Source: Maritalea sp051251695
Lineage (GTDB): Bacteria; Pseudomonadota; Alphaproteobacteria; Rhizobiales; Devosiaceae
Length of the DNA stretch: 64,000 bases
Direction: 5' to 3'
NCBI RefSeq assembly: GCF_051251695.1
Contig: NZ_JBPOEU010000018.1
Span: forward strand, 1 to 64,000
Shown: positions 51,073-60,294 of the stretch, one piece after another
Numbering within the stretch: the first letter of the stretch is position 1
Layout of the letters: each line of letters begins with the position of its first letter
The notes under the pieces: generated by a model
Seen by the model: the letters and a program-made list of their open reading frames with translations, nothing else
The model's database searches: none
What the model was told of the DNA's origin: nothing
Made by a program: the position numbers and the translations under genes

Positions 51073-52323
51073 CTATTCAGGACGCAGCAAAATGTGCCGT
51101 TTTTTTCCTGACGAAATTTTGATAACGCCTTCGGCCAGCAAGTCAGCTTCAGAAATTGATGAGCGTTCGTCCTCGACCTTATTGTCATTCAGCTTTAAAG
51201 CGCCTGATTTGATCATGCGACGTGCTTCGCCATTTGAGCCGGCAAGCCCAGACAGCACAGCTGCATTGAGAACGCCGATGCCTGCGTTCAAATCAGATTT
51301 GGAAATGACAACGCTGGGCAAAGAAAGGTCAATTGCGCCTTCTTCGAAGGTGGCCTTGGCGGTTTGTGCTGCCCGGTCTGCAGATGCCTGATCGTGCATG
51401 GTTGCTGTTACCGTCGTGGCCAAAAGCGCTTTTGCTTCATTTAGCTCCGCGCCTTCGCACTTTTCAATACGTGCAATTTCAGACATCGGCAACGTGGTGA
51501 ATAGTCGGAAAAATCGCCCAACGTCGGCGTCGTCGACGTTTCGCCAGAATTGCCAGAAAGGATATGCGTCCAATCGATCAGGGTTGAGCCAAATCGCCCC
51601 ATCCATGGTTTTGCCCATTTTGACACCTGAAGCAGTTGCAATCAGTGGCGTAGTAGCCGCAAAGTAGTTGTTTTTGCTTGCACGTCGCCCAAAGTCGACG
51701 CCTGAAATGATATTGCCCCATTGATCTGACCCGCCCAGTTGTAGTTGGCAGCCATACCGTTTGTTCAATTCGAAAAAGTCGTAGGCCTGAAACACCGAGT
51801 AATTGAATTCTAGCAACGACATATGTTGTTCACGTTCAAGGCGTGTTTGCACAGAATCGCGCTTAATCATTTCGTTGATCGAAAAATGCCGTCCATACTC
51901 GCGCAAGAACTCCAGCAGTTTAAGGTCTAAAAGCCAATCTGCATTGTCCGCCATGATGGCATCGGTTGGCCCATCACCAAACTTAATCAGTTTGGCGAAG
52001 CTGCGCTGCAACGCCGTCTTGTTGCTTTCGATGACCTCGTCGGTCAGCATTTTGCGCATCTCGTCTTTACCTGATGGGTCACCCACACGGGTGGTGCCCG
52101 AACCCATCAATGCTATGGGCCGGTGGCCAGTTTGCTGCAACCAATAAAGTAGCATTATTTGGACAAGACTGCCCACGTGCAGGCTGTCTGCGGTACAATC
52201 AAATCCAATATAGGCTGTAATTGGCCCTTCGCACAGTCTCTCGTCTAACGCCTGCGGATGCGAAAGCTGGTGAATAAATCCACGCTCTTCAATTGTTTGC
52301 AAGAACTCTGACTTGTACGTCAC
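51073..52323 (-). CDS. tyrS: tyrosyl-tRNA synthetase
   Basis: This 416-residue class I synthetase has the HIGH-type motif as DSLHVGSLVQI, the tyrosine pocket YSVFQAYDFFELNKRYGCQLQ, QLGGSDQWGNIISG, and the KMSKS-type loop as GVKMGKTMDGAIW. The C-terminal S4-like RNA-binding domain spans about residues 350-416 (EARRMIKSGALKLNDNKVED). Length is normal. The upstream gene on the same strand, an alpha/beta hydrolase, ends 27 nt before the start. Confidence 0.97.
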   Translation of the reverse strand: MTYKSEFLQTIEERGFIHQLSHPQALDERLCEGPITAYIGFDCTADSLHVGSLVQIMLLYWLQQTGHRPIALMGSGTTRVGDPSGKDEMRKMLTDEVIESNKTALQRSFAKLIKFGDGPTDAIMADNADWLLDLKLLEFLREYGRHFSINEMIKRDSVQTRLEREQHMSLLEFNYSVFQAYDFFELNKRYGCQLQLGGSDQWGNIISGVDFGRRASKNNYFAATTPLIATASGVKMGKTMDGAIWLNPDRLDAYPFWQFWRNVDDADVGRFFRLFTTLPMSEIARIEKCEGAELNEAKALLATTVTATMHDQASADRAAQTAKATFEEGAIDLSLPSVVISKSDLNAGIGVLNAAVLSGLAGSNGEARRMIKSGALKLNDNKVEDERSSISEADLLAEGVIKISSGKKRHILLRPE

Positions 52324-52350
52324 GCTATGAACCCCTTTAGGTAATGATTT

Positions 52351-53013
52351 TTAACGGCCGCCGCCGGACGCTATTTCTGCGCGTCGACGATCAAGGTATT
52401 CGGCACTGCGTTCCACCAGTTCTTCAATTTTGTCTTCAAAGAAGTGGTTCGCGCCTTCCACGATTTGCTGTTCAATCGTGATGCCTTTTTGGGTTTGCAA
52501 CTTATCGACCAGTTTTTGCACTGATTCTGGTGGTGCAACGCGGTCATTCTCGCCATGGATGATCAACCCAGAAGATGGGCAAGGGGCAAGAAACGAGAAG
52601 TCGTAGAGGTTTTCTGGGGGAGCGACGGAAATGAAGCCCTCAACTTCTGGACGGCGCATCAAAAGTTGCATGCCGATCCACGCGCCAAACGAAAAGCCTG
52701 CGATCCAGACGCCGGGGCTTTCTTTGTTTAGCGTTTGCAGCCAATCCAGTGCAGCTGCTGCGTCAGATAGTTCGCCCAAGCCGTGATCGAAGGCGCCAAG
52801 AGAGCGCCCAACACCGCGTGAGTTAAACCGAAGAACAGAAAAGCCGCGCTCCACAAACATGTAATACATGTGATAAATAATTTGGTTGTTCATCGTGCCA
52901 CCGAACTCTGGGTGCGGGTGTAGCAGGATGGCGACGGGCGCGTTTGGTTCCTTGGATGGCTGGTAACGACCCTCTAGGCGACCGGATGGGCCATTGAAAA
53001 AGACTTCAGGCAT
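52351..53013 (-). CDS. alpha/beta hydrolase
   Basis: This 220-residue protein has the dienelactone-hydrolase-like or YcjY-like pattern: APVAILLHPHPEFGGTMNN as the oxyanion strand, FNSRGVGRSLGAFDHG, the nucleophile elbow GFSFGAW with serine, the aspartate in HGENDRVAPPESVQKL, and the histidine in EGANHFFEDKIEEL. The catalytic triad is complete. The substrate is unknown. Similar small hydrolases often sit near tyrS and suf genes in alphaproteobacteria, and it faces the suf operon across 264 bp. Confidence 0.88.
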   Translation of the reverse strand: MPEVFFNGPSGRLEGRYQPSKEPNAPVAILLHPHPEFGGTMNNQIIYHMYYMFVERGFSVLRFNSRGVGRSLGAFDHGLGELSDAAAALDWLQTLNKESPGVWIAGFSFGAWIGMQLLMRRPEVEGFISVAPPENLYDFSFLAPCPSSGLIIHGENDRVAPPESVQKLVDKLQTQKGITIEQQIVEGANHFFEDKIEELVERSAEYLDRRRAEIASGGGR

Positions 53014-53147
53014 AAACTAGACCTTCTTTCGCGCTTCTAACTTGTCATTCTTTTTGTCGCGAACCCAACCAAATGAAGATGTGGGTGGCGGCGAAAAAGG
53101 TTGACGAATGGTTGCGTGCTTCCTAAAACGTGAGGACTAAAAACCAG

Positions 53148-53164
53148 TTTAGAATTATTCAAAA
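53148..53164 (+). promoter_or_regulatory. candidate Irr-type iron control element upstream of the suf operon
   Basis: TTTAGAATTATTCAAAA is a near-perfect inverted repeat (TTTAGAA-N3-TTCxAAA) matching, as I recall it, the consensus of Irr boxes in alphaproteobacteria with one mismatch. It is flanked by AAAAACCAGTTT and the 12-bp palindrome AAAACTAGTTTT (53161-53172). It lies about 115 bp before the first suf gene. Confidence 0.5.
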
Positions 53165-53277
53165 CTAGTTTTTCGACCCATTAGTCTGAACTTGAGCGAT
53201 CCTTTTACCTATTTAGGTGCTCAAATTTCAAGAACTGATTGGATTATTTGGCAAACTGAGTGAATGAATTTCGATAA

Positions 53278-54426
53278 ATGACCAATAAAATCACATATCT
53301 TGACCATCATGCCTCTGCGCCGCTGCTTCCTGAAGCGCGTGAGGCTATGCTCGAGATGCTTGATATCGTTGGTAATCCGTCCTCGGTTCATGCAAATGGG
53401 CGCAAGTTACGCGCTGCGATTGAAGAGGCGCGGGATAAAGTCGCTCTAGCTGCCGGAACGGCGCGCGGACGGGTGATTTTCACCGGTTCTGCGACCGAAG
53501 CATTGACACAAGCGATCATTGGCGGCGCAAAGTCAGGCGAGGTTTCGCGCATTCTTTATGGCGCGGGCGAACATATAGCGGTTATCCGTGCTGTTGAAGC
53601 CAGCAGCGTTGACGCTCAACCCATCTCGATGTTGGCGAATGGCCAGTATGATATGGAACAGCTAGCCCAAAGCATCGCTGATGCGGGCGAGCAGCGTTTG
53701 ATGGTTATTGTGCAGCAAGTGAATAATGAAACCGGGGTCATTCAGCCGATAGCGGATATCGAAGACCTATTGCGCGAAACGAACCATTTGTTGGTTTTGG
53801 ATGCGGCACAGGGGTTTGGCAAGGTTCCGTTTTTCTTTGACCCATCACGGGTCGATGCGATGGCGATTTCTGCGCATAAAATTGGTGGCCCGGTCGGTGT
53901 TGGTGCGTTGATTGTGAAGCCCGCGATGGATGGTGCGAAATTAATACCCGGCGGTGGCCAAGAACAGGGACGCCGTGGCGGTACTGAAAGTGCGTCGCTG
54001 ATTGCAGGCTTTGGCGCGGCATGTGTCGGCCTACATGAACGGTTCGATGCATTGCGTAAACACGAACTGGTCAATTTGGCGCAGGTCGAGCTGTTGAAAA
54101 TCGTACCCGAAACCACCATCTTCGGTTCAAGTGTAGAGCGGACAGGGACCGCGCTTTGTTTTGCAATCCCTGAATTAAAGAATAACATTAGCATGATCAA
54201 TTATGATCTTGAAAATGTGTCTCTTTCGGCAGGTTCCGCCTGTTCGTCGGGTAAAGTTTCTCGCTCGCATGTTTTGTCGGCAATGGGGGTTGGAGATGAC
54301 CTCGCTGATTGTGCGCTGCGGTTGAGTGTGGGGTGGAACTCCACTGGGGATGATATTGAGAGATTTTTGGCGGTAACTAAAAAAATAGTTGCTCGTCACC
54401 AATCGAAACGTGGCGCTGCTGCGTAA
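53278..54426 (+). CDS. cysteine desulfurase, IscS/NifS type (class I)
   Basis: This 382-residue PLP enzyme removes sulfur from cysteine for cluster assembly. It starts YLDHHASAPLLPEAREAM, carries the PLP lysine in ISAHKIGGPVGVGAL, and has the persulfide cysteine on a long flexible loop (SAGSACSSGKVSRSHVL), the class I hallmark. It is the first gene of the suf operon, as in related bacteria, where a class I enzyme and SufS coexist. No IscR/Rrf2 gene precedes it here, although one often does in this position. Confidence 0.93.
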   Translation: MTNKITYLDHHASAPLLPEAREAMLEMLDIVGNPSSVHANGRKLRAAIEEARDKVALAAGTARGRVIFTGSATEALTQAIIGGAKSGEVSRILYGAGEHIAVIRAVEASSVDAQPISMLANGQYDMEQLAQSIADAGEQRLMVIVQQVNNETGVIQPIADIEDLLRETNHLLVLDAAQGFGKVPFFFDPSRVDAMAISAHKIGGPVGVGALIVKPAMDGAKLIPGGGQEQGRRGGTESASLIAGFGAACVGLHERFDALRKHELVNLAQVELLKIVPETTIFGSSVERTGTALCFAIPELKNNISMINYDLENVSLSAGSACSSGKVSRSHVLSAMGVGDDLADCALRLSVGWNSTGDDIERFLAVTKKIVARHQSKRGAAA

Positions 54427-54455
54427 CTAGGTTGGAAAGAGTTTAGGAGCAAAAA

Positions 54456-55925
54456 ATGGTAGCTGTTCAGGAAACAATTGATCACGTCAAAGAGATTGAC
54501 GTCGATAAGTATAAATATGGGTTCAAAACCGATATCGAAATGGACATGGCACCAAAAGGCCTAAATGAAGATATTGTACGCTTCATTTCCGCCAAGAAGG
54601 ACGAGCCAGAGTGGATGCTTGAAATGCGTCTTGATGCGTTTCGTCGTTGGCAGAAAATGGAAGAGCCTGATTGGGCGCGGGTAAATTACCCGGAGATCGA
54701 CTTCCAAGACCTGTATTATTATGCCGCTCCAAAATCGACGCCAGGGCCTAAAAGCCTTGATGAAGTCGACCCCGAATTGCTTGAAACATACAAGAAGCTC
54801 GGCATTCCTTTGCAAGAACACGCCGCATTGGCTGGCGTTGAAGGTGCGAGAATCGCTGTTGATGCTGTGTTTGACAGTGTTTCCGTTGTGACCACGTTCC
54901 GTGAGGAATTGAAGAAGCACGGTGTGATTTTCTGTTCCATCTCAGAAGCGCTTAAGGATCATCCTGAGCTTGTGAGACAGTATCTAGGCACTGTTGTTCC
55001 AGCTACTGACAACTTCTATGCGACTTTGAATGCGGCTGTCTTTTCTGATGGTTCGTTTGTTTACATTCCAAAAGGCGTTCGTTGCCCAATGGAATTGTCG
55101 ACCTACTTCCGGATCAACCAAGAAAATACCGGGCAGTTTGAGCGGACGTTGATTATCGCCGAAGAGGGCTCATATGTGAGTTACCTTGAAGGCTGTACAG
55201 CGCCAATGCGTGACGAAAACCAATTGCACGCGGCGGTTGTTGAGCTTGTTGCGATGGACGATGCTGAGATTAAATACTCAACTGTGCAGAACTGGTATCC
55301 GGGCGATAAAGACGGCAAGGGCGGAATTTATAACTTTGTGACCAAGCGTGGCGATTGTCGCGGCAAGAATTCAAAGATTTCTTGGACACAAGTTGAGACT
55401 GGTTCTGCTGTAACCTGGAAATACCCAAGCTGCATCTTGCGCGGTGACAATTCAGTTGGTGAGTTTTACTCAATCGCTGTTTCTAACGGTCATCAGCAAG
55501 TCGATAGCGGTACCAAGATGATCCATTTGGGTAAGAACACCTCAAGCCGGATCATTTCAAAAGGTATTTCTGCTGGTGTGTCTCAAAACACATATCGCGG
55601 GCAGGTTTCCGCACATGCCAAAGCAACTGGGGCACGCAACTTTACGCAGTGCGATAGTTTGTTGATCGGTGATAAATGCGGGGCCCACACGGTGCCTTAC
55701 ATTGAAAGCAAAAACCCAACAGCGGTGTTTGAGCACGAAGCAACGACATCTAAAATTTCAGATGATCAGATGTTTTATTGCCAGCAACGCGGCCTAAACG
55801 AAGAAGAGGCGGTTGCTTTGATCGTGAATGGTTTCGTACGCGAAGTGCTGCAGCATTTGCCGATGGAATTTATGGCCGAAAGCCAAAAGCTAATCGGCAT
55901 CAGCCTTGAAGGCAGTGTCGGGTAA
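54456..55925 (+). CDS. sufB: Fe-S cluster assembly scaffold SufB
   Basis: This 489-residue protein, with SufC and SufD, forms the scaffold on which clusters are built. It has the family segments LEMRLDAFRRWQKMEEPDWA, IPKGVRCPMELSTYFRIN, YLEGCTAPMRDENQLHAAVV and RGDCRGKNSKISWTQVETGS, which includes conserved cysteines. AGGAG stands 6 nt before the ATG. It is the second gene of the operon; a 53-codon membrane protein gene follows before sufC. Confidence 0.97.
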   Translation: MVAVQETIDHVKEIDVDKYKYGFKTDIEMDMAPKGLNEDIVRFISAKKDEPEWMLEMRLDAFRRWQKMEEPDWARVNYPEIDFQDLYYYAAPKSTPGPKSLDEVDPELLETYKKLGIPLQEHAALAGVEGARIAVDAVFDSVSVVTTFREELKKHGVIFCSISEALKDHPELVRQYLGTVVPATDNFYATLNAAVFSDGSFVYIPKGVRCPMELSTYFRINQENTGQFERTLIIAEEGSYVSYLEGCTAPMRDENQLHAAVVELVAMDDAEIKYSTVQNWYPGDKDGKGGIYNFVTKRGDCRGKNSKISWTQVETGSAVTWKYPSCILRGDNSVGEFYSIAVSNGHQQVDSGTKMIHLGKNTSSRIISKGISAGVSQNTYRGQVSAHAKATGARNFTQCDSLLIGDKCGAHTVPYIESKNPTAVFEHEATTSKISDDQMFYCQQRGLNEEEAVALIVNGFVREVLQHLPMEFMAESQKLIGISLEGSVG

Positions 55926-55926
55926 A

Positions 55927-56088
55927 ATGGAAAAGCTTCTTTTTGCATTGGCAGTGGGCGCAGGCATGGGCTGGTTGGTCGCCGGTCGTGTCAAAAAGGA
56001 AGAGCCCAAGATGTACAGGCAAATTGGGCTAATTGCCGGCGTAATTGCAACCGTGGTCGTTTGGTCCGTTGCTGTTTTTGTCTGGTAA
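55927..56088 (+). CDS. small two-helix membrane protein between sufB and sufC
   Basis: This 53-residue protein starts one base after the sufB stop codon (TAA, then A, ATG), so it is translated with sufB. It has two hydrophobic helices, LLFALAVGAGMGWLVAG and IGLIAGVIATVVVWSVAVFV, separated by a charged loop (RVKKEEPKMYRQ). The first helix has the glycine-rich look of YtxH-like or small inner membrane proteins. I do not recognise it as a known SUF component. The spacing and clean hydrophobic pattern argue that it is a real gene. Confidence 0.7.
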   Translation: MEKLLFALAVGAGMGWLVAGRVKKEEPKMYRQIGLIAGVIATVVVWSVAVFVW

Positions 56089-56210
56089 AACAAATATTAA
56101 TGCAGCAACAGCTGTAAAACGAACAATTGCCTATGGGGTCCAAGATTTGAGCCCTTTAGGCGCTAAAGTTTGGCCGACAGGGATGACGGCCTAGATTGAA
56201 GGACGATGAG

Positions 56211-56978
56211 ATGACAACGCCAATTCTTGAAATCAAAGATTTGCACGTAAAGGTCGAGGAAGAAGACAAAGAAATCCTCAAAGGCGTGAATTTGACTTTG
56301 CCAGCTGGCGAAGTACACGCAATCATGGGCCGCAATGGTTCTGGTAAATCGACGCTTTCATATGTGCTTGCGGGTAAAGACGGCTATGAAGTGACACAGG
56401 GTCAAATTCTGTTTCACGGCAAAGATTTGTTGGAAATGGGCGCTGACGAACGCGCGGCGGCAGGTCTGTTTTTGGCTTTCCAATACCCGATTGAAATTCC
56501 GGGCGTTTCAACCATGACGTTTTTGAAGGCCGCTTTGAACGCCCAGCGTAAATCGCGCGGTGAAGATGAGATGAAAATCCCAGACTTCATGAAAATGGTC
56601 AAAGAAGCGTCCGCTAAACTTGAAATCAAACAAGACATGCTGAGACGCCCCTTGAATGTTGGGTTTTCTGGCGGTGAGAAAAAGCGTGCGGAAATTCTTC
56701 AAATGGCGCTTATGCAACCTTCGCTTTGCGTTTTGGACGAAACCGATTCTGGGCTTGATATTGATGCGCTGAAAATTGTTTCTGAAGGCGTCAATAATTT
56801 GCGATCTGAAAATCGTTCAATGCTCGTGATCACGCACTATCAGCGTTTGTTGAATCACATTGTGCCAGATCGTGTGCATGTGTTCTCTGAAGGTCGGATT
56901 GTTGAAAGCGGCGATCGCGATTTAGCGCTTGAGCTTGAAAGCAAAGGCTACGCTGGTTTTGATGGCCAAGCGGCATAA
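56211..56978 (+). CDS. sufC: Fe-S cluster assembly ATPase SufC
   Basis: This 255-residue ABC-type ATPase drives cluster formation on SufBCD. Walker A is GRNGSGKSTLSYVLAG, the signature is GFSGGEKKRAEILQ, and Walker B is CVLDETDSGLDID. The last letters differ from transport ABC ATPases in the usual SufC way. I start it at ATG 56211 because AAGGA at 56199-56203 stands 7 nt before it; a TTG at 56196 is in frame but less likely. A gap of 122 bp separates it from the small membrane protein and contains a 15-bp palindrome. Confidence 0.97.
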   Translation: MTTPILEIKDLHVKVEEEDKEILKGVNLTLPAGEVHAIMGRNGSGKSTLSYVLAGKDGYEVTQGQILFHGKDLLEMGADERAAAGLFLAFQYPIEIPGVSTMTFLKAALNAQRKSRGEDEMKIPDFMKMVKEASAKLEIKQDMLRRPLNVGFSGGEKKRAEILQMALMQPSLCVLDETDSGLDIDALKIVSEGVNNLRSENRSMLVITHYQRLLNHIVPDRVHVFSEGRIVESGDRDLALELESKGYAGFDGQAA

Positions 56979-56993
56979 GGCGGGTTTGATCCA

Positions 56994-58202
56994 ATGAACG
57001 AGACAACTAAAACACTAAGTGGTGCAGAAGAAGCGCTTAAGGCGCATCTTTTGGCCCGTGGGCAAGACGAGGCGGCATCTAGCTTTGCAGCGCTTGGTTT
57101 GCCGACACGTCGTATCGAAGCCTACCATTATACCGATCTGAAATCATTGTTGCGCGATGTGCCTGAGGCACTTGCTGGTGATAATGATGGCGAAGACTCT
57201 AAGCGTTCAGCGTTTGAAGACATTGCTCGGATTGAAATCGTCAATGGCCGGTTGGCTGGGGATTTTGATATTGAGGGCGTTGAAGTTGCGACAAGCGCGA
57301 ACAGTGTTTCTGGCAGCGATGCTGTCGTGGTGCTGAGTGAAGCGCTTGTTGGTGATGTGGTTGAAATCCAAATCAGTGGCGAAATCGATCAGGTTTTGCA
57401 TATTGATCGGATTATTGACGGCGACGCAGCGATTAATGCGGACAAGGTTATTGTGCGCCTGGCTGATGGGGCGAAGGCCACTTTGGTCGAGAGTTTCAAT
57501 GCTTCCAGTGCTGCGCATATGCGACTTGCCACAACTCAGGTTGAGTTGGGCGAAGACACGAACTTTGTGCATTTGCAGTTGGATGGCAATTCTGCTGAAA
57601 CGCGGCACTTTGCGCATAATGGATATCGTCTTGGCGCAAACAGCTTGCTGCGCACGTTCGTGCAACATAGTGAAGCTCAACTGAGCCGCACTGTTGTGAC
57701 TGCCGATTTTGTTGGTGGTGGTGCCCATGCTGATTTTGCCGGGTTGAACCTTTTAGCTGGCAACCAGCACGCGGACATCACCTTGAATGTCAATCATTCG
57801 GTGGCGGATACAACAAGTACCGAGATGTTTAAGCATGTGGTGCATGATCGGGCCAAGGCCGTGTTCCAAGGCAAAATCGTTGTAGCACCAGACGCGCAAA
57901 AAACTGATGCTCAAATGATGAGCCAAGGGTTGATCCTTTCAGAAGTTGGCCAAGTTTTGGTGAAACCGGAACTTGAAATTTTTGCCGATGATGTGATCTG
58001 TGCCCACGGTGCGACCTGTGGTGAACTTGATAAAAACTCATTGTTTTATCTGATGAGCCGAGGCATTCCGAAAAAAGAAGCTAAAGCGATGCTTATTCGC
58101 GCGTTTCTAGCGGAAATGTTTGAGCCAATTGAAGTCGAGGCTGTTGTTGAACAGCTTGAAGCGCGGGTTGACGCGTGGCTTCATGATCGGGACGAGGCAT
58201 AA
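56994..58202 (+). CDS. sufD: Fe-S cluster assembly protein SufD
   Basis: This 402-residue partner of SufB shares its beta-helix core. It has GLPTRRIEAYHYTDLKSLL at the N-terminus, KAVFQGKIVVAPDAQKTDAQ, LILSEVGQVLVKPELEIFAD and DVICAHGATCGELDKNSLFY, which includes the conserved histidine and cysteine used at the SufB-SufD interface. It starts 15 nt after sufC and ends 6 nt before sufS. Confidence 0.95.
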   Translation: MNETTKTLSGAEEALKAHLLARGQDEAASSFAALGLPTRRIEAYHYTDLKSLLRDVPEALAGDNDGEDSKRSAFEDIARIEIVNGRLAGDFDIEGVEVATSANSVSGSDAVVVLSEALVGDVVEIQISGEIDQVLHIDRIIDGDAAINADKVIVRLADGAKATLVESFNASSAAHMRLATTQVELGEDTNFVHLQLDGNSAETRHFAHNGYRLGANSLLRTFVQHSEAQLSRTVVTADFVGGGAHADFAGLNLLAGNQHADITLNVNHSVADTTSTEMFKHVVHDRAKAVFQGKIVVAPDAQKTDAQMMSQGLILSEVGQVLVKPELEIFADDVICAHGATCGELDKNSLFYLMSRGIPKKEAKAMLIRAFLAEMFEPIEVEAVVEQLEARVDAWLHDRDEA

Positions 58203-58208
58203 GCCCTT

Positions 58209-59426
58209 ATGTTTGATTTGGAACGGGTACGTGCGGATTTTCCTATTCTAAAGGAAGAAATTCACGGCAATCGTCTTGTTTATTTGGATAGTGGCGCGTC
58301 GGCCCAAAAGCCTCGACAGGTTTTGGACCGGATTATGCATGCCTATAGTCACGAATATTCCAATGTACATCGGGGTTTGCATACACTCTCCAATCGCGCC
58401 ACCGAGGCTTTTGAAGCGGCACGGGAAACTTGTCGGTCCTTTATCAATGCACCATCGGTGGATGACATTGTATTCACCCGATCTGCAACCGAAGCGTTGA
58501 ACTTGGTCGCGCAAAGCTTTGTTGGGCCGCAGATCGGTGAGGGGGATGAAATTGTCCTCACTATGATGGAACACCACTCCAATATTGTACCGTGGCATTT
58601 CCACCGTGAACGCAAGGGTGCGGTGTTAAAATGGGTTGATGTTGGCGATGATGGCAGCTTCGACCTTGATCTGTTTGAAGCCCAATTGAGCGACAAAACA
58701 AAAGTCGTTGCCATAACACATATGTCCAATGTTTTAGGCACAGTGGTACCGATCAAACGGGTTTGTGAAATAGCCCACGCGAGGGGTATTCCTGTTGTTG
58801 TGGATGGCAGCCAAGGCGCTGTGCATGAAATTGTCGATGTGCAGGATATGGACGTAGATTTCTACATCATGACGGGGCACAAGCTTTATGGGCCAACCGG
58901 TATTGGTGTGCTTTACGGAAAAGCCGAATTGCTCCGCGAAATGCAGCCCTATATGGGCGGCGGCGAAATGATCAATGATGTGATGTTGGAAGACGTTACA
59001 TATAATGAGCCACCGCATCGGTTTGAAGCTGGTACGCCACCCATTGTGCAGGCAATCGGTTTGGGCGCGGCGCTTAATTACATCAATGAGATCGGGCGTG
59101 AAAATATTATGGCCCATGAGGCTGATGTAGGTGCTTATGCGCGTGAAAAGCTGACGAAAATCAATTCTTTGCGATTGATTGGCGATGCGCCCGGTAAAGG
59201 TGCTATATTCTCATTTGCCATTGAAGGTGTTCATGCGCACGATTTAAGCACTATTCTTGATCGCTACGGTATTGCAGTGCGAGCCGGTACACATTGTGCG
59301 CAGCCCTTGTTGAAACGCTTTGGTGTATCCTCGTCATGCCGCGCATCGTTTGGTGTTTATAACGGCAAAGATGACGTAGACGCGTTGGTTGAAGCCATTG
59401 AAAAAGCGCAAAAATTTTTCGCTTAA
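58209..59426 (+). CDS. sufS: cysteine desulfurase SufS (class II)
   Basis: This 405-residue PLP enzyme supplies persulfide sulfur to the SufBCD complex. It starts VRADFPILKEEIHGNRLVYL, has FTRSATEALNLVAQSF, the PLP lysine in MTGHKLYGPTGIGVLYG and the active cysteine in RAGTHCAQPLLKRFG, on the short rigid loop of class II enzymes. Having both this and the IscS-type enzyme in one operon matches related genomes. It starts 6 nt after sufD. Confidence 0.96.
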   Translation: MFDLERVRADFPILKEEIHGNRLVYLDSGASAQKPRQVLDRIMHAYSHEYSNVHRGLHTLSNRATEAFEAARETCRSFINAPSVDDIVFTRSATEALNLVAQSFVGPQIGEGDEIVLTMMEHHSNIVPWHFHRERKGAVLKWVDVGDDGSFDLDLFEAQLSDKTKVVAITHMSNVLGTVVPIKRVCEIAHARGIPVVVDGSQGAVHEIVDVQDMDVDFYIMTGHKLYGPTGIGVLYGKAELLREMQPYMGGGEMINDVMLEDVTYNEPPHRFEAGTPPIVQAIGLGAALNYINEIGRENIMAHEADVGAYAREKLTKINSLRLIGDAPGKGAIFSFAIEGVHAHDLSTILDRYGIAVRAGTHCAQPLLKRFGVSSSCRASFGVYNGKDDVDALVEAIEKAQKFFA

Positions 59427-59438
59427 AGGAATACAAAA

Positions 59439-59840
59439 ATGAGTGACGATATGACTCAGAGCCCAGCAGAAGATAGCGAAGTTGCAGTAAACGCGGCTGA
59501 TATCTCTATTGATAGTACTCTTGGCGAAGCAGAAATTTCACGATTTACTGATAATATTGTGGCAGCGTTGAAGACCATTTACGATCCTGAGATCCCGGTT
59601 GATATTTATGAATTGGGTCTTATCTATAAGGTCGATCTTGATGATAGTCGGAATGTCACGGTTGATATGACATTGACTGCACCAGGATGCCCGGTTGCTG
59701 GCGAAATGCCAATATGGGTTGAGAACGCGGTGCGTACCGTTGAAGGCGTGCAAGATGTCGCCGTAAATATGGTGTTTGAGCCTCCATGGGGGCCGGACCG
59801 TATGTCAGATGAAGCAAAAGTTGCTCTAAACTGGTGGTAA
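59439..59840 (+). CDS. sufT: SufT-type (DUF59/MIP18) Fe-S maturation protein
   Basis: This 133-residue protein has a 35-residue acidic N-terminal extension and then the DUF59 domain: AALKTIYDPEIPVDIYELGL, VDMTLTAPGCPVAGEMP with the conserved cysteine, and VNMVFEPPWGPDRMSDEAK. Relatives help deliver or mature Fe-S proteins. AAAGGA lies upstream of the ATG. It is followed 4 nt later by sufA. Confidence 0.92.
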   Translation: MSDDMTQSPAEDSEVAVNAADISIDSTLGEAEISRFTDNIVAALKTIYDPEIPVDIYELGLIYKVDLDDSRNVTVDMTLTAPGCPVAGEMPIWVENAVRTVEGVQDVAVNMVFEPPWGPDRMSDEAKVALNWW

Positions 59841-59844
59841 TGTG

Positions 59845-60234
59845 ATGAAAATTCTTTCGATTACGGAAAAAGCTGCGGGTCAAGTGAAAGAAATCCTTAG
59901 TCAATCGACTGACAAGGACGTCAACGCTGTGCGTGTTGGTGTGAAAAACGCCGGGTGTGCGGGGATGGCCTATACGCTTGATTATGTTAGTGAACCCGTT
60001 GTCGGCGATGATCATGTTGGCGAGCATGGGGTTGACGTCTATATCGACCCCAAAGCGACCCTGTTCCTTTTGGGAACGCAGATGGACTATAAAGAAGATA
60101 TCCTAAAGTCAGAATTCACATTTGAAAATCCCAATCAAACAGGGGCGTGTGGATGCGGAGAAAGCGTTATGCTGGAACCAGCTGATCTAAAGGAATTGGC
60201 AAAAGCCCGCGCGGCTGCCGGCGAAAGCGCATAA
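59845..60234 (+). CDS. sufA: A-type Fe-S carrier SufA
   Basis: This 129-residue HesB/IscA family protein passes clusters to target proteins. The three conserved cysteines are visible: one in KNAGCAGMAYTLDYV and two in TGACGCGESVM. A GTG at 59842 directly precedes the ATG and either could start it; the difference is one residue. It closes the operon, and a hairpin terminator lies 40 bp later. Confidence 0.94.
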   Translation: MKILSITEKAAGQVKEILSQSTDKDVNAVRVGVKNAGCAGMAYTLDYVSEPVVGDDHVGEHGVDVYIDPKATLFLLGTQMDYKEDILKSEFTFENPNQTGACGCGESVMLEPADLKELAKARAAAGESA

Positions 60235-60272
60235 GGCGCTCTGCCATTATTTAGTGAATGATGTGAAATGAA

Positions 60273-60294
60273 AAAAGTCGCTTAGGCGACTTTT
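60273..60294. terminator. shared terminator between sufA and the diguanylate cyclase gene
   Basis: AAAAGTCGC (60273-60281) and GCGACTTTT (60286-60294) pair perfectly over TTAG. It can end both converging transcripts, and its loop contains the stop codon of the minus-strand gene. Confidence 0.82.
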
